A DNA stretch of 64,000 nucleotides from an uncultured Endomicrobiia bacterium (GTDB lineage Bacteria > Elusimicrobiota > Endomicrobiia > Endomicrobiales > Endomicrobiaceae): assembly GCA_938040055.1 (NCBI GenBank), contig CALHWY010000025.1, forward strand, positions 1 through 64,000, read 5' to 3'. Both the position numbers and the translations under genes were made by a program. A model generated the notes under the pieces. That model did not search any database, was not told the DNA's origin, and saw only the letters and a program-made list of their open reading frames with translations. Shown here piece after piece: positions 7,982 to 16,906 of the stretch. How positions within the stretch are numbered: position 1 is the first letter of the stretch; each line of letters begins with the position of its first letter.

Positions 7982-8737
7982 TTATCCGAACCTTCCGCTG
8001 ACATAATCGTCCGTCTGTTTCTGCGAAGGATTCGTAAATATTTTTTCAGTCTTATCAAATTCTATCAGTTCGCCCAGCAGCATAAAAGCGGTCTCTTCGG
8101 ATACTCTGGCGGCCTGCTGCATATTATGAGTGACAATAACTATCGCATAACTGTTTTTAAGCTGCATCATAAGTTCTTCTATGCGCTGCGTTGATACGGG
8201 ATCAAGAGAAGAACAGGGTTCGTCAAGCAAAATTATTTGAGGTTTTACCGCTATCACTCTGGCAATGCACAGCCTTTGCTGCTGCTCCAAAGTCATTTCC
8301 AAAGCGGATTTTTTCAGTTTGTCTTTTATATCGTCCCACAAAAGCACGGCCTTTAAGCTGTTTTCCACAGTTTCGTCAATAACGCTTTTTTTTGAGGCTA
8401 TCCTGTTGACTTTTAATCCGAAAGCCACATTCTCGTATATGGAAATAGGAAAAGGATTCGGCCTTTGAAACACCATTCCGACATTTCTCCGCAAATGATC
8501 TATATCGGTTTTTGCGCCGTATATATTTTTTTCCCCTATGATAATTTCGCCGCTTGTGCGGACGCCTTCTATAGTATCGTTTATTCTGTTGAGGGAACGC
8601 AAAAGAGTCGATTTTCCGCAGCCGGACGGACCGATCATCGCGGTTATGCGCTTTTCTTTGATCTTCATATTTATATTCTTAAGCGCGTGAAAATCCGTAT
8701 AAAAAAGGTTGAAGTTTTTTATTTCTATCGTTGCCAT
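7982..8737 (-). CDS. pstB: Phosphate ABC transporter ATPase PstB (copy with degenerate signature motif)
   Basis: 251 residues from ATG 8737, which follows GGAG at good spacing; an upstream start at 8755 is possible but lacks a site. It energises phosphate import by PstSCA. Walker A (GPSGCGKST, ~36-44), Q-loop Gln91 (VGMVFQRP), Walker B with catalytic Glu (LLDEPCSSLDP, ~171-180) and the H-loop His (IVTHN, His204) are all intact. The ABC signature normally reading LSGGQ is MTLEQ (148-152), so the Ser and both Gly that contact ATP across the dimer are lost, while the following QQRLCIAR is normal. The second PstB of the operon has the opposite pattern, which points to an asymmetric heterodimer. 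Early decay is the alternative, but the reading frame and other motifs are intact. Confidence 0.92.
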   Translation of the reverse strand: MATIEIKNFNLFYTDFHALKNINMKIKEKRITAMIGPSGCGKSTLLRSLNRINDTIEGVRTSGEIIIGEKNIYGAKTDIDHLRRNVGMVFQRPNPFPISIYENVAFGLKVNRIASKKSVIDETVENSLKAVLLWDDIKDKLKKSALEMTLEQQQRLCIARVIAVKPQIILLDEPCSSLDPVSTQRIEELMMQLKNSYAIVIVTHNMQQAARVSEETAFMLLGELIEFDKTEKIFTNPSQKQTDDYVSGRFG

Positions 8738-9105
8738 TAAATCTCCGCCGTTCAATTCTTCTGCCGCTGTATTTTTTTACGGATTTACAATTCCGCAAGC
8801 CTTTCTCCCGACGCCAAATACCGCGCTTTAGACGCGGGCTACCGTTTTTTGCGGCATCAGGCCTGCGCGCAGAATGCAGATGCCGCGGCTCCATAAAACC
8901 CGCATCGCAAAAATCCGCCGCAAAATGCGCCTGAACGCCATGCTTTCGGGCGCCGGCTGTAAGAAATGCCGTTGCTTTGCAAGTCCCGCCTTTTTATTTT
9001 CAAAGCTTTAAGCAAACCGGCGCAATGCGGAAGCGTTTTCCGCTAAAACAAATTCGCAAAACCGCTACATAAACAAATTCCGCCGGAATTTTAACGCCCG
9101 CCAGC
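8738..9105. other. GC-rich spacer between the two pstB genes
   Basis: About 370 bases that hold no frame with recognisable protein features. Weak stems are present (GCGGAA/TTCCGC at 9027-9043). It is unusually long for the middle of a transporter operon; it may be the relic of a lost gene or contain a processing site. Confidence 0.4.
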
Positions 9106-9867
9106 CTATCCGAAACGTCCCGTAATATAATCCTCGGTCCGTTTATGTTTGGGCGAAACGAAAAGCGTGCCTGTTTTATCGAGCTCCACGAGTTTTCCCA
9201 TCAGGAAAAACGCCGTTCTGTCGCCGACTCTTGAAGCCTGTTTTACATTATTTGTCACAAGAACAATGGTATATTTCTCTTTCAGCTCAAGCATTGACTC
9301 CTCGACTTTCGCCGTTGAAATCGGGTCAAGCCCGGAGCAGGGCTCGTCAAACAAAATAACTTCGGGGTTTATCGCCAGAATTCTCGCGATGCACAGCCTT
9401 TGCTGCTGCCCGCCGGAAAGTTTTATCGCGGAAGCATTAAGCCTGTCTTTGACTTCATCCCAGAGCGAAGCGTCTCTGAGAGCCTGCTCGACCACGGCGT
9501 CCTGCTCGCTCTTTTTCATCGCCAGTCCCAGCCTTTTAGGCGCGTATACTATATTTTCGTAAATGCTCATCGGCAAAGGTATGGGCATGGCAAAAAGCAT
9601 TCCCACCCGCTTTCTGAGTTTTTCCATATTCATATTAAAAATATTGTCATCGTCAAGATATATAGCGCCTTTTCTGGAATAGTTCGTGTCAAAATCATTC
9701 ATTCTGTTAAGCGTTCTTAAAAAAGTGGTTTTCCCGCTGTTGGCGGGGCCGATAATGGAAAGAATCTCGTTCTTTTTAACATTTATATTAAGAGCTTCCA
9801 GAACGCATCTGCCGCCGTAAAAGCAGCTTAGATTTTCGACTTTTATTTTATCTTCCGTTTTATTCAT
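9106..9867 (-). CDS. pstB: Phosphate ABC transporter ATPase PstB (second copy, altered Q- and H-loops)
   Basis: 253 residues from ATG 9867 with an AGAGGCG ribosome site. Walker A is GPANSGKTT (~40-48), the signature LSGGQQQRLCIAR (150-162) is perfect, and Walker B with Glu is FDEPCSGLDP. The Q-loop Gln is replaced by Ala93 (VGMLFAMP) and the H-loop His by Asn206 (VTNN), residues normally needed for magnesium coordination and hydrolysis. The copy therefore supplies a good signature to its partner but a poor catalytic core, the mirror image of the other PstB gene. It follows pstA after 92 bases. Homologous two-PstB operons exist in Firmicutes, but the complementary motif loss here is not something I know from them. 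Confidence 0.92.
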   Translation of the reverse strand: MNKTEDKIKVENLSCFYGGRCVLEALNINVKKNEILSIIGPANSGKTTFLRTLNRMNDFDTNYSRKGAIYLDDDNIFNMNMEKLRKRVGMLFAMPIPLPMSIYENIVYAPKRLGLAMKKSEQDAVVEQALRDASLWDEVKDRLNASAIKLSGGQQQRLCIARILAINPEVILFDEPCSGLDPISTAKVEESMLELKEKYTIVLVTNNVKQASRVGDRTAFFLMGKLVELDKTGTLFVSPKHKRTEDYITGRFG

Positions 9868-9959
9868 CTCGCCTCTTATCCGCCGCCTTAATAACGCGGC
9901 TGCGTCAAACGCGCAAAAAAAAATATTTTTTTACTCTGCCGGCCGCCCGGACGGAGAGT

Positions 9960-10814
9960 TTACCATTTTCTGCGTTTTCTGAAATATATTCTCGCCGCTA
10001 TGGCGACAACGCTCATTGACAGCACCATCATTAAAAGCACCAAAGCCGTGCCGAAAATTATATTTTTGGGCATATTTGGTATCTGCGTTGAAATAATAAA
10101 CAAATGATAAGGCAAAGCCATTACCTGGTCAAAAACCGAGCCGGGAAGATGAGGAACATAAAAAGCCGCGGCAGTAAACAAAATAGGGGCAGTTTCCCCT
10201 GAAATTCTGGCTATGCTGAGTATAGCCCCGGTAAGAATTCCCGGGAGAGCATTGGGCAAAACCACATATTGTATGGTCTGCCATCTGCTTACTCCCAGCG
10301 AAAGACTCGCTTCCCTGAAAGAATAAGGCACGCTTCTGAGCGCGCCTCTTGCCGTTGTGATTATGACCGGCAGCTCCATAATCGACAAAGTCAAAGCTCC
10401 GGCTATAACTGAAACGCCGAGCTTTAAAAACATGACGAAAATTCCAAGCCCGAACAGCCCGTAAACCACCGAAGGAACGCCGGCAAGATTGACTATGGCC
10501 AGATTGATTATCCTTGTAAGAAGATTGTCTCTTGCATATTCGTTAAGGTATATAGCCGCGCAAACCCCGATGGGCAGGGTTATAAGTATGGCGCAAAGCA
10601 CTATAGAAAGAGTGCCTAAGATGGCCGGAAGTATTCCTCCGCCTCTCATTCCGTCGGCCGGCATAGAGGTTAAAAATTCCCAAGTTATTGCGGAAGCGCC
10701 GTTTTTAACAATTATGAAAACTATTATGGTTACCGGAGTTATCACCAGCAATGTGGCGAAAAATAACAGGGCGTAAGAAAGTTTTTGGGATAGTTTGGGG
10801 CTCAGTTTCATCAT
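9960..10814 (-). CDS. pstA: Phosphate ABC transporter permease PstA
   Basis: 284 residues with about six membrane helices. The coupling-helix EAA-like loop appears as SFREASLSLGVSRWQTIQYVVLPNALPGI, and ARISGETAPILFTAA matches the PstA family. With PstC it forms the membrane channel for phosphate. Its ATG overlaps the pstC stop by four bases, so the two permeases are translated together. A second Met follows the first; the upstream one sits in the ATGA overlap. Confidence 0.95.
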   Translation of the reverse strand: MMKLSPKLSQKLSYALLFFATLLVITPVTIIVFIIVKNGASAITWEFLTSMPADGMRGGGILPAILGTLSIVLCAILITLPIGVCAAIYLNEYARDNLLTRIINLAIVNLAGVPSVVYGLFGLGIFVMFLKLGVSVIAGALTLSIMELPVIITTARGALRSVPYSFREASLSLGVSRWQTIQYVVLPNALPGILTGAILSIARISGETAPILFTAAAFYVPHLPGSVFDQVMALPYHLFIISTQIPNMPKNIIFGTALVLLMMVLSMSVVAIAARIYFRKRRKW

Positions 10815-11680
10815 TTGCGTTTACTCTTGCCTAAAAACAAATCGGCTATAAAATTAACTAAAAAAGTTATTACAAACAGCACAAGCCCTATGGCGAACAA
10901 TGCCCTGTAATGCAGGCCGCCTCTTACGGTTTCGCCCATTTCGGCCGCTATTGTGGCGGTCATGGTTCTGACCGGTTCGAATACGGAGCCCGGTATATGG
11001 GCGGCGTTTCCCGTTATCATCATCACGGCCATAGTCTCTCCTATAACTCTTCCTATGCCAAGCATTATAGCCGCGATAATGCCGGGCATCGCCGCTTTTA
11101 AAACTATTCTTCTTATAGTCTGCCATCTGGTGGCTCCCAAAGCAAGCGCTCCTTCTTTGTACGCCCAGGGAACGGAACGTATCGCGTCTTCTGATATGGT
11201 GACTATGGTGGGCATTGCCATAAAAGCAAGCATTATGGAGCCTGAAAAAGCCGTAAGACCTGTGGGCACGTCAAATAATATTCTCACCAGAGGAACCAGC
11301 GTAACCATACCGACGAATCCTATAACCACGCTCGGAATGGCGGCCATAAGTTCAACGAAAGATTTCAAAATATCGCGCACTCCTTTCGGCGCGATTTCGG
11401 AAATATAAAGCGCGGCCATTACTCCCAGAGGAACAGCTATTATGCAGGCGCCTATGGTAACTATGAGAGAACCCACTATTAAAGACACAATTCCAAACTG
11501 CGCCGGTTCCGACGTTGGATACCAGAGTTTGCCGCCTATAAATTTAACTATTCCGAATTCTTTGAAAAAAGAAAAGCCTTCCTTAAGCAAAAAGCCGAAA
11601 ATCAAAGAAACAAAAACTATGGCGAGAATGCCGCATATAAAAATTACGGCTTCAATTAAAGTATCTATTATTTTTCTCAT
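10811..11680 (-). CDS. pstC: Phosphate ABC transporter permease PstC
   Basis: 289 residues with about six membrane helices. The family motifs are present: KEGFSFFKEFG near the start, AYKEGALALGATRWQTIRRIVLKAAMPGI as the ATPase-coupling loop, and GRVIGETMAVMMITGN. Its start overlaps the pstS stop (ATGA), and its own stop overlaps pstA. This is the partner permease of the phosphate importer. Confidence 0.95.
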   Translation of the reverse strand: MRKIIDTLIEAVIFICGILAIVFVSLIFGFLLKEGFSFFKEFGIVKFIGGKLWYPTSEPAQFGIVSLIVGSLIVTIGACIIAVPLGVMAALYISEIAPKGVRDILKSFVELMAAIPSVVIGFVGMVTLVPLVRILFDVPTGLTAFSGSIMLAFMAMPTIVTISEDAIRSVPWAYKEGALALGATRWQTIRRIVLKAAMPGIIAAIMLGIGRVIGETMAVMMITGNAAHIPGSVFEPVRTMTATIAAEMGETVRGGLHYRALFAIGLVLFVITFLVNFIADLFLGKSKRK

Positions 11681-12555
11681 TGTATTCCTTTCAAAGGCAC
11701 GAAGTCCGTTTCAAGGACGATTTTCTGCCCTTTGTCGGATAAAGCATAATCTATAAACTCCCTGACATTTCCTTCAGGCTGCCCGTTCGTATAAAGGTAA
11801 AGAGGTCTGGAAACGGGATAGGCGCCGCTCATAACGTTTCCGGGGGTAGGATATACATATTCGCTTCCGGCGTCAGAGGCGACCGACACGGCCTTGACCC
11901 CGTCATTTATAAAGCCCATTCCGACATAACCCAAAGCATTGGGATTTTGGCAGACTTCATCGTAAATAGCCTGGGAAGAAGGCATCATCAGAGCCTGAGG
12001 CGCAAATTCGTCTTTCGCTTTTTTGTCGGCGCGCCTGAGAACATGCTCTTTAAAAAACATATGGGTTCCGGAATTGCTTTCCCTTGAAAGAATGACTATT
12101 TTCCGGTCTTCGCCTCCCACTTCGCGCCAGTTCGTGATTTCGGCCGTAAAAATATCCCGCAACTGTCCTACGGTCAGATTGTTGACGGGATTTTCTTTAT
12201 TTATAAGTATGGCCAAACCGTCAAGCCCTACGATAAATTCAACCGGCTCGACGCCCTTGCTTCGCGCAAGATTTCTTTCTTTGTCTTCAATCTCGCGCGA
12301 AGACATGGCTATGTCGCAGGTTTTATTCATCAAAGCCGCAAAACCCGTGCCGGATCCGCCGCCGGTGACCCCTATGTTCATACCCGGCCTGTCAGCCACA
12401 AATCTTTCAGCCCATGCCTGAATGAGATTTACTATCGTGTCGGAACCTTTGATCTGCATTGAAGACCCGTATGTTCCGTCATCTTTAGGACGAGAACAGG
12501 CGCAGACAAACAAAACCGTAAACAATAAAATCGCCGTTAATTTAAAATATTTCAT
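11677..12555 (-). CDS. pstS: Phosphate-binding lipoprotein PstS
   Basis: 292 residues from ATG 12555, which overlaps the guaA stop as TAATG; an in-frame ATG three codons earlier (12564) lies inside guaA. The start gives a short charged N-terminus, a hydrophobic helix and a lipobox (FVCAC), so it is a lipoprotein tethered to the cytoplasmic membrane rather than a free periplasmic protein. Ligand-site motifs of the PstS family are clear: KGSDTI near the mature start, VTGGGSGTGFAAL, DIAMSSREI and SRESNSGT. It delivers phosphate to PstCA. Overlap with guaA means phosphate uptake genes are read from the guaA message. Confidence 0.95.
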   Translation of the reverse strand: MKYFKLTAILLFTVLFVCACSRPKDDGTYGSSMQIKGSDTIVNLIQAWAERFVADRPGMNIGVTGGGSGTGFAALMNKTCDIAMSSREIEDKERNLARSKGVEPVEFIVGLDGLAILINKENPVNNLTVGQLRDIFTAEITNWREVGGEDRKIVILSRESNSGTHMFFKEHVLRRADKKAKDEFAPQALMMPSSQAIYDEVCQNPNALGYVGMGFINDGVKAVSVASDAGSEYVYPTPGNVMSGAYPVSRPLYLYTNGQPEGNVREFIDYALSDKGQKIVLETDFVPLKGIQ

Positions 12556-14087
12556 TATTCCCATTCGATAGTCGCCGGAGGCTTATCGGAAATATCATAA
12601 ACCACTCTGTTTGCGCCTTTTACTTCATTTATGATTCTTGAGGATATTTTCCCGAGCAAATCATACGGCAGCCTGACCCAGCCGGCAGTCATGGCGTCTT
12701 CGGAATTGACGGCTCTTAAAACTATGACATGCTCATATGTTCTCAAATCTCCCATAACGCCCACGGTTTTAACGGGCAGTATTATGGCAAAAGACTGCCA
12801 AATCTTTTCATAAAGGCCGGCTTTTCTTATTTCTTCATTCACTATAAAATCGGCTTTTTTCAATATCTCAAGTTTTTCTCCTGTTATCTCGCCAAGAGTC
12901 CTCACGGCAAGCCCCGGACCCGGGAAAGGCTGTCTGCTTATGATCTCTTCCGGTATGCCCAGTTCTCTTCCGAGCGCTCTGACTTCGTCTTTAAAAAGAA
13001 ATTTTAAAGGTTCCACAAGCTCCATATTCATCTTTTCAGGCAGCCCGCCAACATTGTGATGGCTTTTTATCGGCGCTTTGGAACCCTTTATCGAAAGGCT
13101 TTCAATAATATCGGGATATATCGTCCCCTGCAAAAGATATTTTACATCTTTAAGTTTTTTTGCTTCCCTTTCAAAAACGTCTATGAACGTATGTCCTATA
13201 ATCTTTCTTTTCTTTTCAGGATCGGTCACGCCTTTAAGTTTTGTTAAAAACTCTTTTCCGGCGTCTGCAATCTTGAGATTTTTTCCGAACTTTTTGCCGA
13301 AAATCTTTTTAACTCTTTCATTTTCCCCCAGTTTTTGCAATCCGTGGTCCACATAAACGCAAAAAAGCCTTTTTCCTATGGCTTTATGTATCATAACGGC
13401 CGCGACCGAAGAGTCAACTCCTCCGGAAAGAGCGCAAAGAACCCTGCCGTTTTTGCCGACCTGCTCTTTAATGCGTTTTACCTCGTCGGTTATATAAGTT
13501 TTCATCGTCCAGTCGCGTTTCGAACCGCATATATCGAAAATAAAATTCCGGAGAATCTTTTTGCCGCAGACGGAATGTTTGACTTCCGGATGGAACTGTA
13601 CGCCGTAAACCCGGTTTTTTAAATTTTCAATCGCGGCATAAGGGGAATTGTCCGATTTCGCGGTTACTTTAAAACCGTGCGGTATTTTTGAAAGTTTGTC
13701 TCCATGGCTCATCCAAAGCGTCCTGCTGCCGGACAAACCTTTAAAAAGAGGCGAGGAAGCCGAAACTTTTACCGAGGCAAGACCGAATTCTCTTTTTTTC
13801 GAAGGTTTTACTTTTCCGCCGAAATGTTCGGCTATGATATGCATTCCGTAGCAAATACCCAAAACCGGAACGCCGAACTTCCATATTTCACCGTCAGGCC
13901 GGGGCGCTGCTTTGGCATAAACGCTGTCATAGCCGCCGGAGAGAATAATCCCTTTTAAATCTTTTAAATCGCCGAAAGATTTTGCCGGCTTGTTTCCCGG
14001 ATAAATTTCACAATAAACTTTTTCCTCTCTGATGCGTCTGGCAATGAGCTGCGTGTACTGCGAACCGAAATCTAAAATCAGAATCAT
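12555..14087 (-). CDS. guaA: GMP synthase (glutamine-hydrolysing)
   Basis: 510 residues, the usual length. It converts XMP to GMP with glutamine and ATP. The N-terminal glutaminase domain has the nucleophile in GICYGMH and the His-Glu pair in GVQFHPEV; the oxyanion region reads LSGGYDSVYA, where most relatives have GGPxS. The ATP-pyrophosphatase P-loop is SGGVDSSVAA, and the C-terminal dimerisation domain ends in KPPATIEWE, typical of GuaA. Its stop overlaps pstS, making it the first gene of the phosphate block. The start ATG at 14087 is preceded by AGGAG at a slightly long distance. Confidence 0.97.
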   Translation of the reverse strand: MILILDFGSQYTQLIARRIREEKVYCEIYPGNKPAKSFGDLKDLKGIILSGGYDSVYAKAAPRPDGEIWKFGVPVLGICYGMHIIAEHFGGKVKPSKKREFGLASVKVSASSPLFKGLSGSRTLWMSHGDKLSKIPHGFKVTAKSDNSPYAAIENLKNRVYGVQFHPEVKHSVCGKKILRNFIFDICGSKRDWTMKTYITDEVKRIKEQVGKNGRVLCALSGGVDSSVAAVMIHKAIGKRLFCVYVDHGLQKLGENERVKKIFGKKFGKNLKIADAGKEFLTKLKGVTDPEKKRKIIGHTFIDVFEREAKKLKDVKYLLQGTIYPDIIESLSIKGSKAPIKSHHNVGGLPEKMNMELVEPLKFLFKDEVRALGRELGIPEEIISRQPFPGPGLAVRTLGEITGEKLEILKKADFIVNEEIRKAGLYEKIWQSFAIILPVKTVGVMGDLRTYEHVIVLRAVNSEDAMTAGWVRLPYDLLGKISSRIINEVKGANRVVYDISDKPPATIEWE

Positions 14088-14133
14088 AAACTTAATTTTT
14101 CTCCTGTTTGGTTGGTATTATTTATGACAATGC

Positions 14134-14162
14134 ATTATACAAAATTTTACGGGCGTTTCTAA
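14134..14162 (-). promoter_or_regulatory. Promoter for guaA and the pst genes
   Basis: Minus strand: a perfect -10 TATAAT (14134-14139) with an extended TG element just before it (TTTTG-TATAAT), and a weak -35 TTAGAA 17 bases upstream. The leader is about 40 bases with no room for a purine riboswitch, and no Pho box is evident. Confidence 0.6.
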
Positions 14163-14672
14163 CCCGTCCCGCTTTCAAAAACGATAAATCCGCGCTTTTG
14201 CCGGACGTAAAAACACAATAAACATCCGCCCGGCCGGATCAAAATTTTAAATTTTTAAAAAGACATGCGCGTCCGGCAAAGCCAATGCCTACGTCAATGC
14301 AAAACGAAAATTAAAGGACTACGCTTTAAACGCCCCAGAACGGATATTTACAATCTGCCTTCGATAAAACGCCTTATTAAGACGGCTTTCTTGCACAAAC
14401 GCCTTTTCCGCCCGGCAGCGCCTGGCCGCCCGGCAAGAATCACTTGCGCCGACGGCAATCGCCTGCGGGTTGAAATATTTTTCAGGCAAACCCGTTTCAT
14501 ATCTCTTAAACGCGCAAAACGGGAAAGCTTTATAATAACCGGAGCCGATAAATGCCGCGGCGCATATATCCAGGCGCCGGAAATTCCGCCTGCTTTTTTA
14601 ACTCATTTCAAAAAATGCCGCAAAACATTAGACGCGAAGCCGGTTTCGCCTTATTTTACAAAAAATCCGGCG
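14163..14672. other. Non-coding spacer between dcd and guaA
   Basis: About 510 bases. No frame on either strand gives recognisable protein features; the plus-strand frame from 14265 runs antisense into dcd and has no ribosome site. A small stem (GCGAA/TTCGC near 14636-14651) lies just after dcd. It could be gene debris like the nrdJ relic nearby. Confidence 0.4.
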
Positions 14673-15251
14673 CTAAAGTTTTGCCGAAGTTATATGCTTT
14701 TGAGCCTGGTATTTGCCTTTTCTGTCCGCATAAGAAATTTCGCAGACTTCGTCGGCTCCCAGAAAAAGCACCTGCGCTATTCCCTCACCGGCATATACTT
14801 TTACAGGAAAAGAATTCGTATTTGCTATTGAAAGAGTGACAAAACCTTCCCATTCCGGCTCAAAAGGGGTTACATTAACAAAAATGCCGCATCTGGCATA
14901 AGTCGATTTGCCGAAAGCCACCGTTATAATATCACGCGGTATTCTGAAATATTCTACTGTTTTGCCTAAAACTATCGAATTAGGAGCAACCACTATATGA
15001 TCTTCCACCGTAACCGGCTCAAACAGCCGCTCGGCCGAATTTTTAGGGTCGAGTATTTCTCTATCGGTCTGTCCCGTACGGGCTTTCATCACCATAAACT
15101 CGTTTGAAAGACGCATATCATAGCCGTAAGAAGAAGTTCCAAATGATATAATTCCTTTCCCGTCAGCCTGCTTGACCTGCGCGGGCTCAAACGGCTCTAT
15201 CATCTTGTTTTCAAGAGCCGCTTTCTTTATCCATTTATCGTTTTTGACCAT
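14673..15251 (-). CDS. dcd: dCTP deaminase
   Basis: 192 residues. It makes dUTP from dCTP for thymidylate synthesis (some relatives also hydrolyse dUTP). Family motifs: [41 protein letters not shown] containing the catalytic Glu region, and EGIAQVLF followed by [10 protein letters not shown] near the C-terminus. It stands alone, with large spacers on both sides, and the nearest genes upstream are the nrdJ relic and nrdR, also concerned with deoxynucleotides. AGGCGG precedes the ATG weakly. Confidence 0.95.
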   Translation of the reverse strand: MVKNDKWIKKAALENKMIEPFEPAQVKQADGKGIISFGTSSYGYDMRLSNEFMVMKARTGQTDREILDPKNSAERLFEPVTVEDHIVVAPNSIVLGKTVEYFRIPRDIITVAFGKSTYARCGIFVNVTPFEPEWEGFVTLSIANTNSFPVKVYAGEGIAQVLFLGADEVCEISYADRKGKYQAQKHITSAKL

Positions 15252-15595
15252 ACAAAACCGCCTTTGCCGTTCTTTTATCCCGTTTTGCGCCGGTTATTTC
15301 CGCCGGCCGGCATAAAAAAACGCTTTTAAAAAATTTTTTTGTTCCCCGCCGCATTTAAGCCGATCGAAATATTAAAAAATTCAGCATATTAAAGATTCCG
15401 TCTTAAAGAACTCTTTTCCGCTTTTGATAAGCTTTGCGACATAGCATTTTATAAACTTCAACGGTTTCCCGGTTTAGAGCACGCTTTTTATATGCGCAAA
15501 AATATCCGCTTGCGCCCGTTTAAAATCATTTCGGAAATCCGCCTTAAAATTTCCGAATATTTTCAAGCCGGATCAATACTGCGGGCATGCTGCCG
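15252..15595. other. GC-rich spacer between dcd and the nrdJ relic
   Basis: No gene or clear terminator is seen in these 344 bases. Given the relic next to it, it may also be decayed sequence. Confidence 0.35.
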
Positions 15596-16362
15596 CTACC
15601 AGCATTTAGAGTATCAGCAGCCGCGGCAAACGGCGCAGCCTTCCGCAAAAGTCAGCATTTCGCCGCATTCCGGAGACGCCGCGTCCACAAGCCGGAAACA
15701 CTGCCTTAAGAACCGGCGGACATGAACGCCTAATTTGCGAATAAAGCTCCGAACGGGATATCTCACTCCCGAAAAGCGCGGGAGCGGATTCCTCTCTAAT
15801 ACAAGCTAAAGCTTTCGCGACGGCGTCAGCGCATGAAAGAACCGCGCCGCCTTCGGCAAGCGTGGGCGAAAGACATCCGATTTCTTTGGACCTCTATTAT
15901 AATCCCGCCGGTCTACTCCCGAACGTAAAGAAAGCGAAATCAAGCGGGCTATGGTCTCGGTCCGGGATGAAGTGCCCCGCCGGATTTATGTATCAAAGCC
16001 GTGTTTTTGAGAGTTTCAAAAATGGAATACGTCGAATCTTCTATGGGAAGAACAAAACAGGCCGAAAGCTGCTGCAGCCGCCTGCCGGCATTGATAAGGG
16101 TGGGAGAATTAGGCAAAAAATCCAGGGAAGACATAGTCGGATAAAATTCTTCGGTTAAAGCTTGTATATCGGCGTCTTTATCATAAATTTTATCCGCCCG
16201 AGCTATATTTTCGGCGACTCTGTAAAACAATTCTTCGGGTTTTTCCGCCGCATCGCCTTTTTTTTCTTTCTTCAAATATCTTTTGCGCAGCACCGTAAGC
16301 GCGTTTTTTCCCAGCTGCGCGCATTTTCCGCAAATTAGTTCCCGCTTTGCGTTTTCCGCCAT
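15596..16362 (-). pseudogene. nrdJ: Decayed class II (B12-dependent) ribonucleotide reductase nrdJ
   Basis: The first ~128 residues are a good NrdJ N-terminus (EELFYRVAENIARAD, LDFLPNSPTLINAG, QLSACFVLPIEDS, ALIHKSGG). Straight after KSGG the frame breaks and the next recognisable piece is from the far C-terminal part: ARLISLSLRSG, then after further frameshifts CLSPTLAEGGAVLSCADAVAKALAC, then PECGEMLTFAEGCAVCRGC-stop-YSKC, the zinc-ribbon tail with GGA (Gly) changed to TGA. So there is one large internal deletion of several hundred codons, several small frameshifts and one nonsense change. An intact NrdJ is roughly 750-850 residues. It lies directly after nrdR, the usual regulator of nrd genes, so it was probably an nrdR-nrdJ unit. 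Confidence 0.88.
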
Positions 16363-16429
16363 ATTTACGACCCCCCGATCGTTTCCGGCATTCTCCTGCC
16401 GCCAAAAAATATGAGTTCCAACGTCCGTA

Positions 16430-16906
16430 TTATCCGGTTTTCTGTCGTTTCCGGTGTTCTTTTTTAAGCTTTTTAAGCTCTTGCATAAAAGTATCTATAT
16501 CGCCGAATTTTCTGTAAACCGAAGCAAAGCGTATATATGCGACCAGATCAAGGTCCCAAAGCTTATCAAGTATTCTCTGGCCTATTATATTGGAAGGTAT
16601 TTCCATAACATATTCAGCGGCAAGCTCATTTTCTATTTCATTTACGATTTTATCTATGGTTTCAACGGACACGGGACGTTTCCTGCAGGCTCTGTCTATT
16701 CCCGCCCATATCTTTTTTCTGTCAAAAGGCTCTCTGGAACTGTCAGCTTTAACTACCGTCAGAGAAATCTCTTCCGGCCGTTCGAAAGTCGTATAGCGTT
16801 TGCCGCACTCAAGGCATTCCCGCCGTCTTCTTACCGCGCAAGCATGCTCAATCGGGCGCGAATCAAGCACCTGGTCGTGAAAACTGCCGCAAAACGGACA
16901 TTTCAT
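16430..16906 (-). CDS. nrdR: Transcriptional repressor NrdR
   Basis: 158 residues, normal length. The N-terminal zinc ribbon has Cys3, Cys6, Cys31 and Cys34 with the RRRRECLECGKRYTTFE signature, followed by an ATP-cone (VVKADSSREPFDRKKIWAGI) that senses ATP/dATP. NrdR represses ribonucleotide reductase genes. The nrd gene beside it is dead, so it must act on another reductase elsewhere. It has its own promoter upstream. I see no NrdR box pair in the 365-base upstream region. Confidence 0.96.
   Translation of the reverse strand: MKCPFCGSFHDQVLDSRPIEHACAVRRRRECLECGKRYTTFERPEEISLTVVKADSSREPFDRKKIWAGIDRACRKRPVSVETIDKIVNEIENELAAEYVMEIPSNIIGQRILDKLWDLDLVAYIRFASVYRKFGDIDTFMQELKKLKKEHRKRQKTG

Noticed and set aside
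8756..9105. Hidden gene between the two pstB genes
   Set aside because: No frame on either strand has features or a ribosome site; recorded only as a spacer.
14265..14831. 188-codon plus-strand frame beside and across dcd
   Set aside because: It overlaps dcd antisense, shows no family features and no ribosome site.
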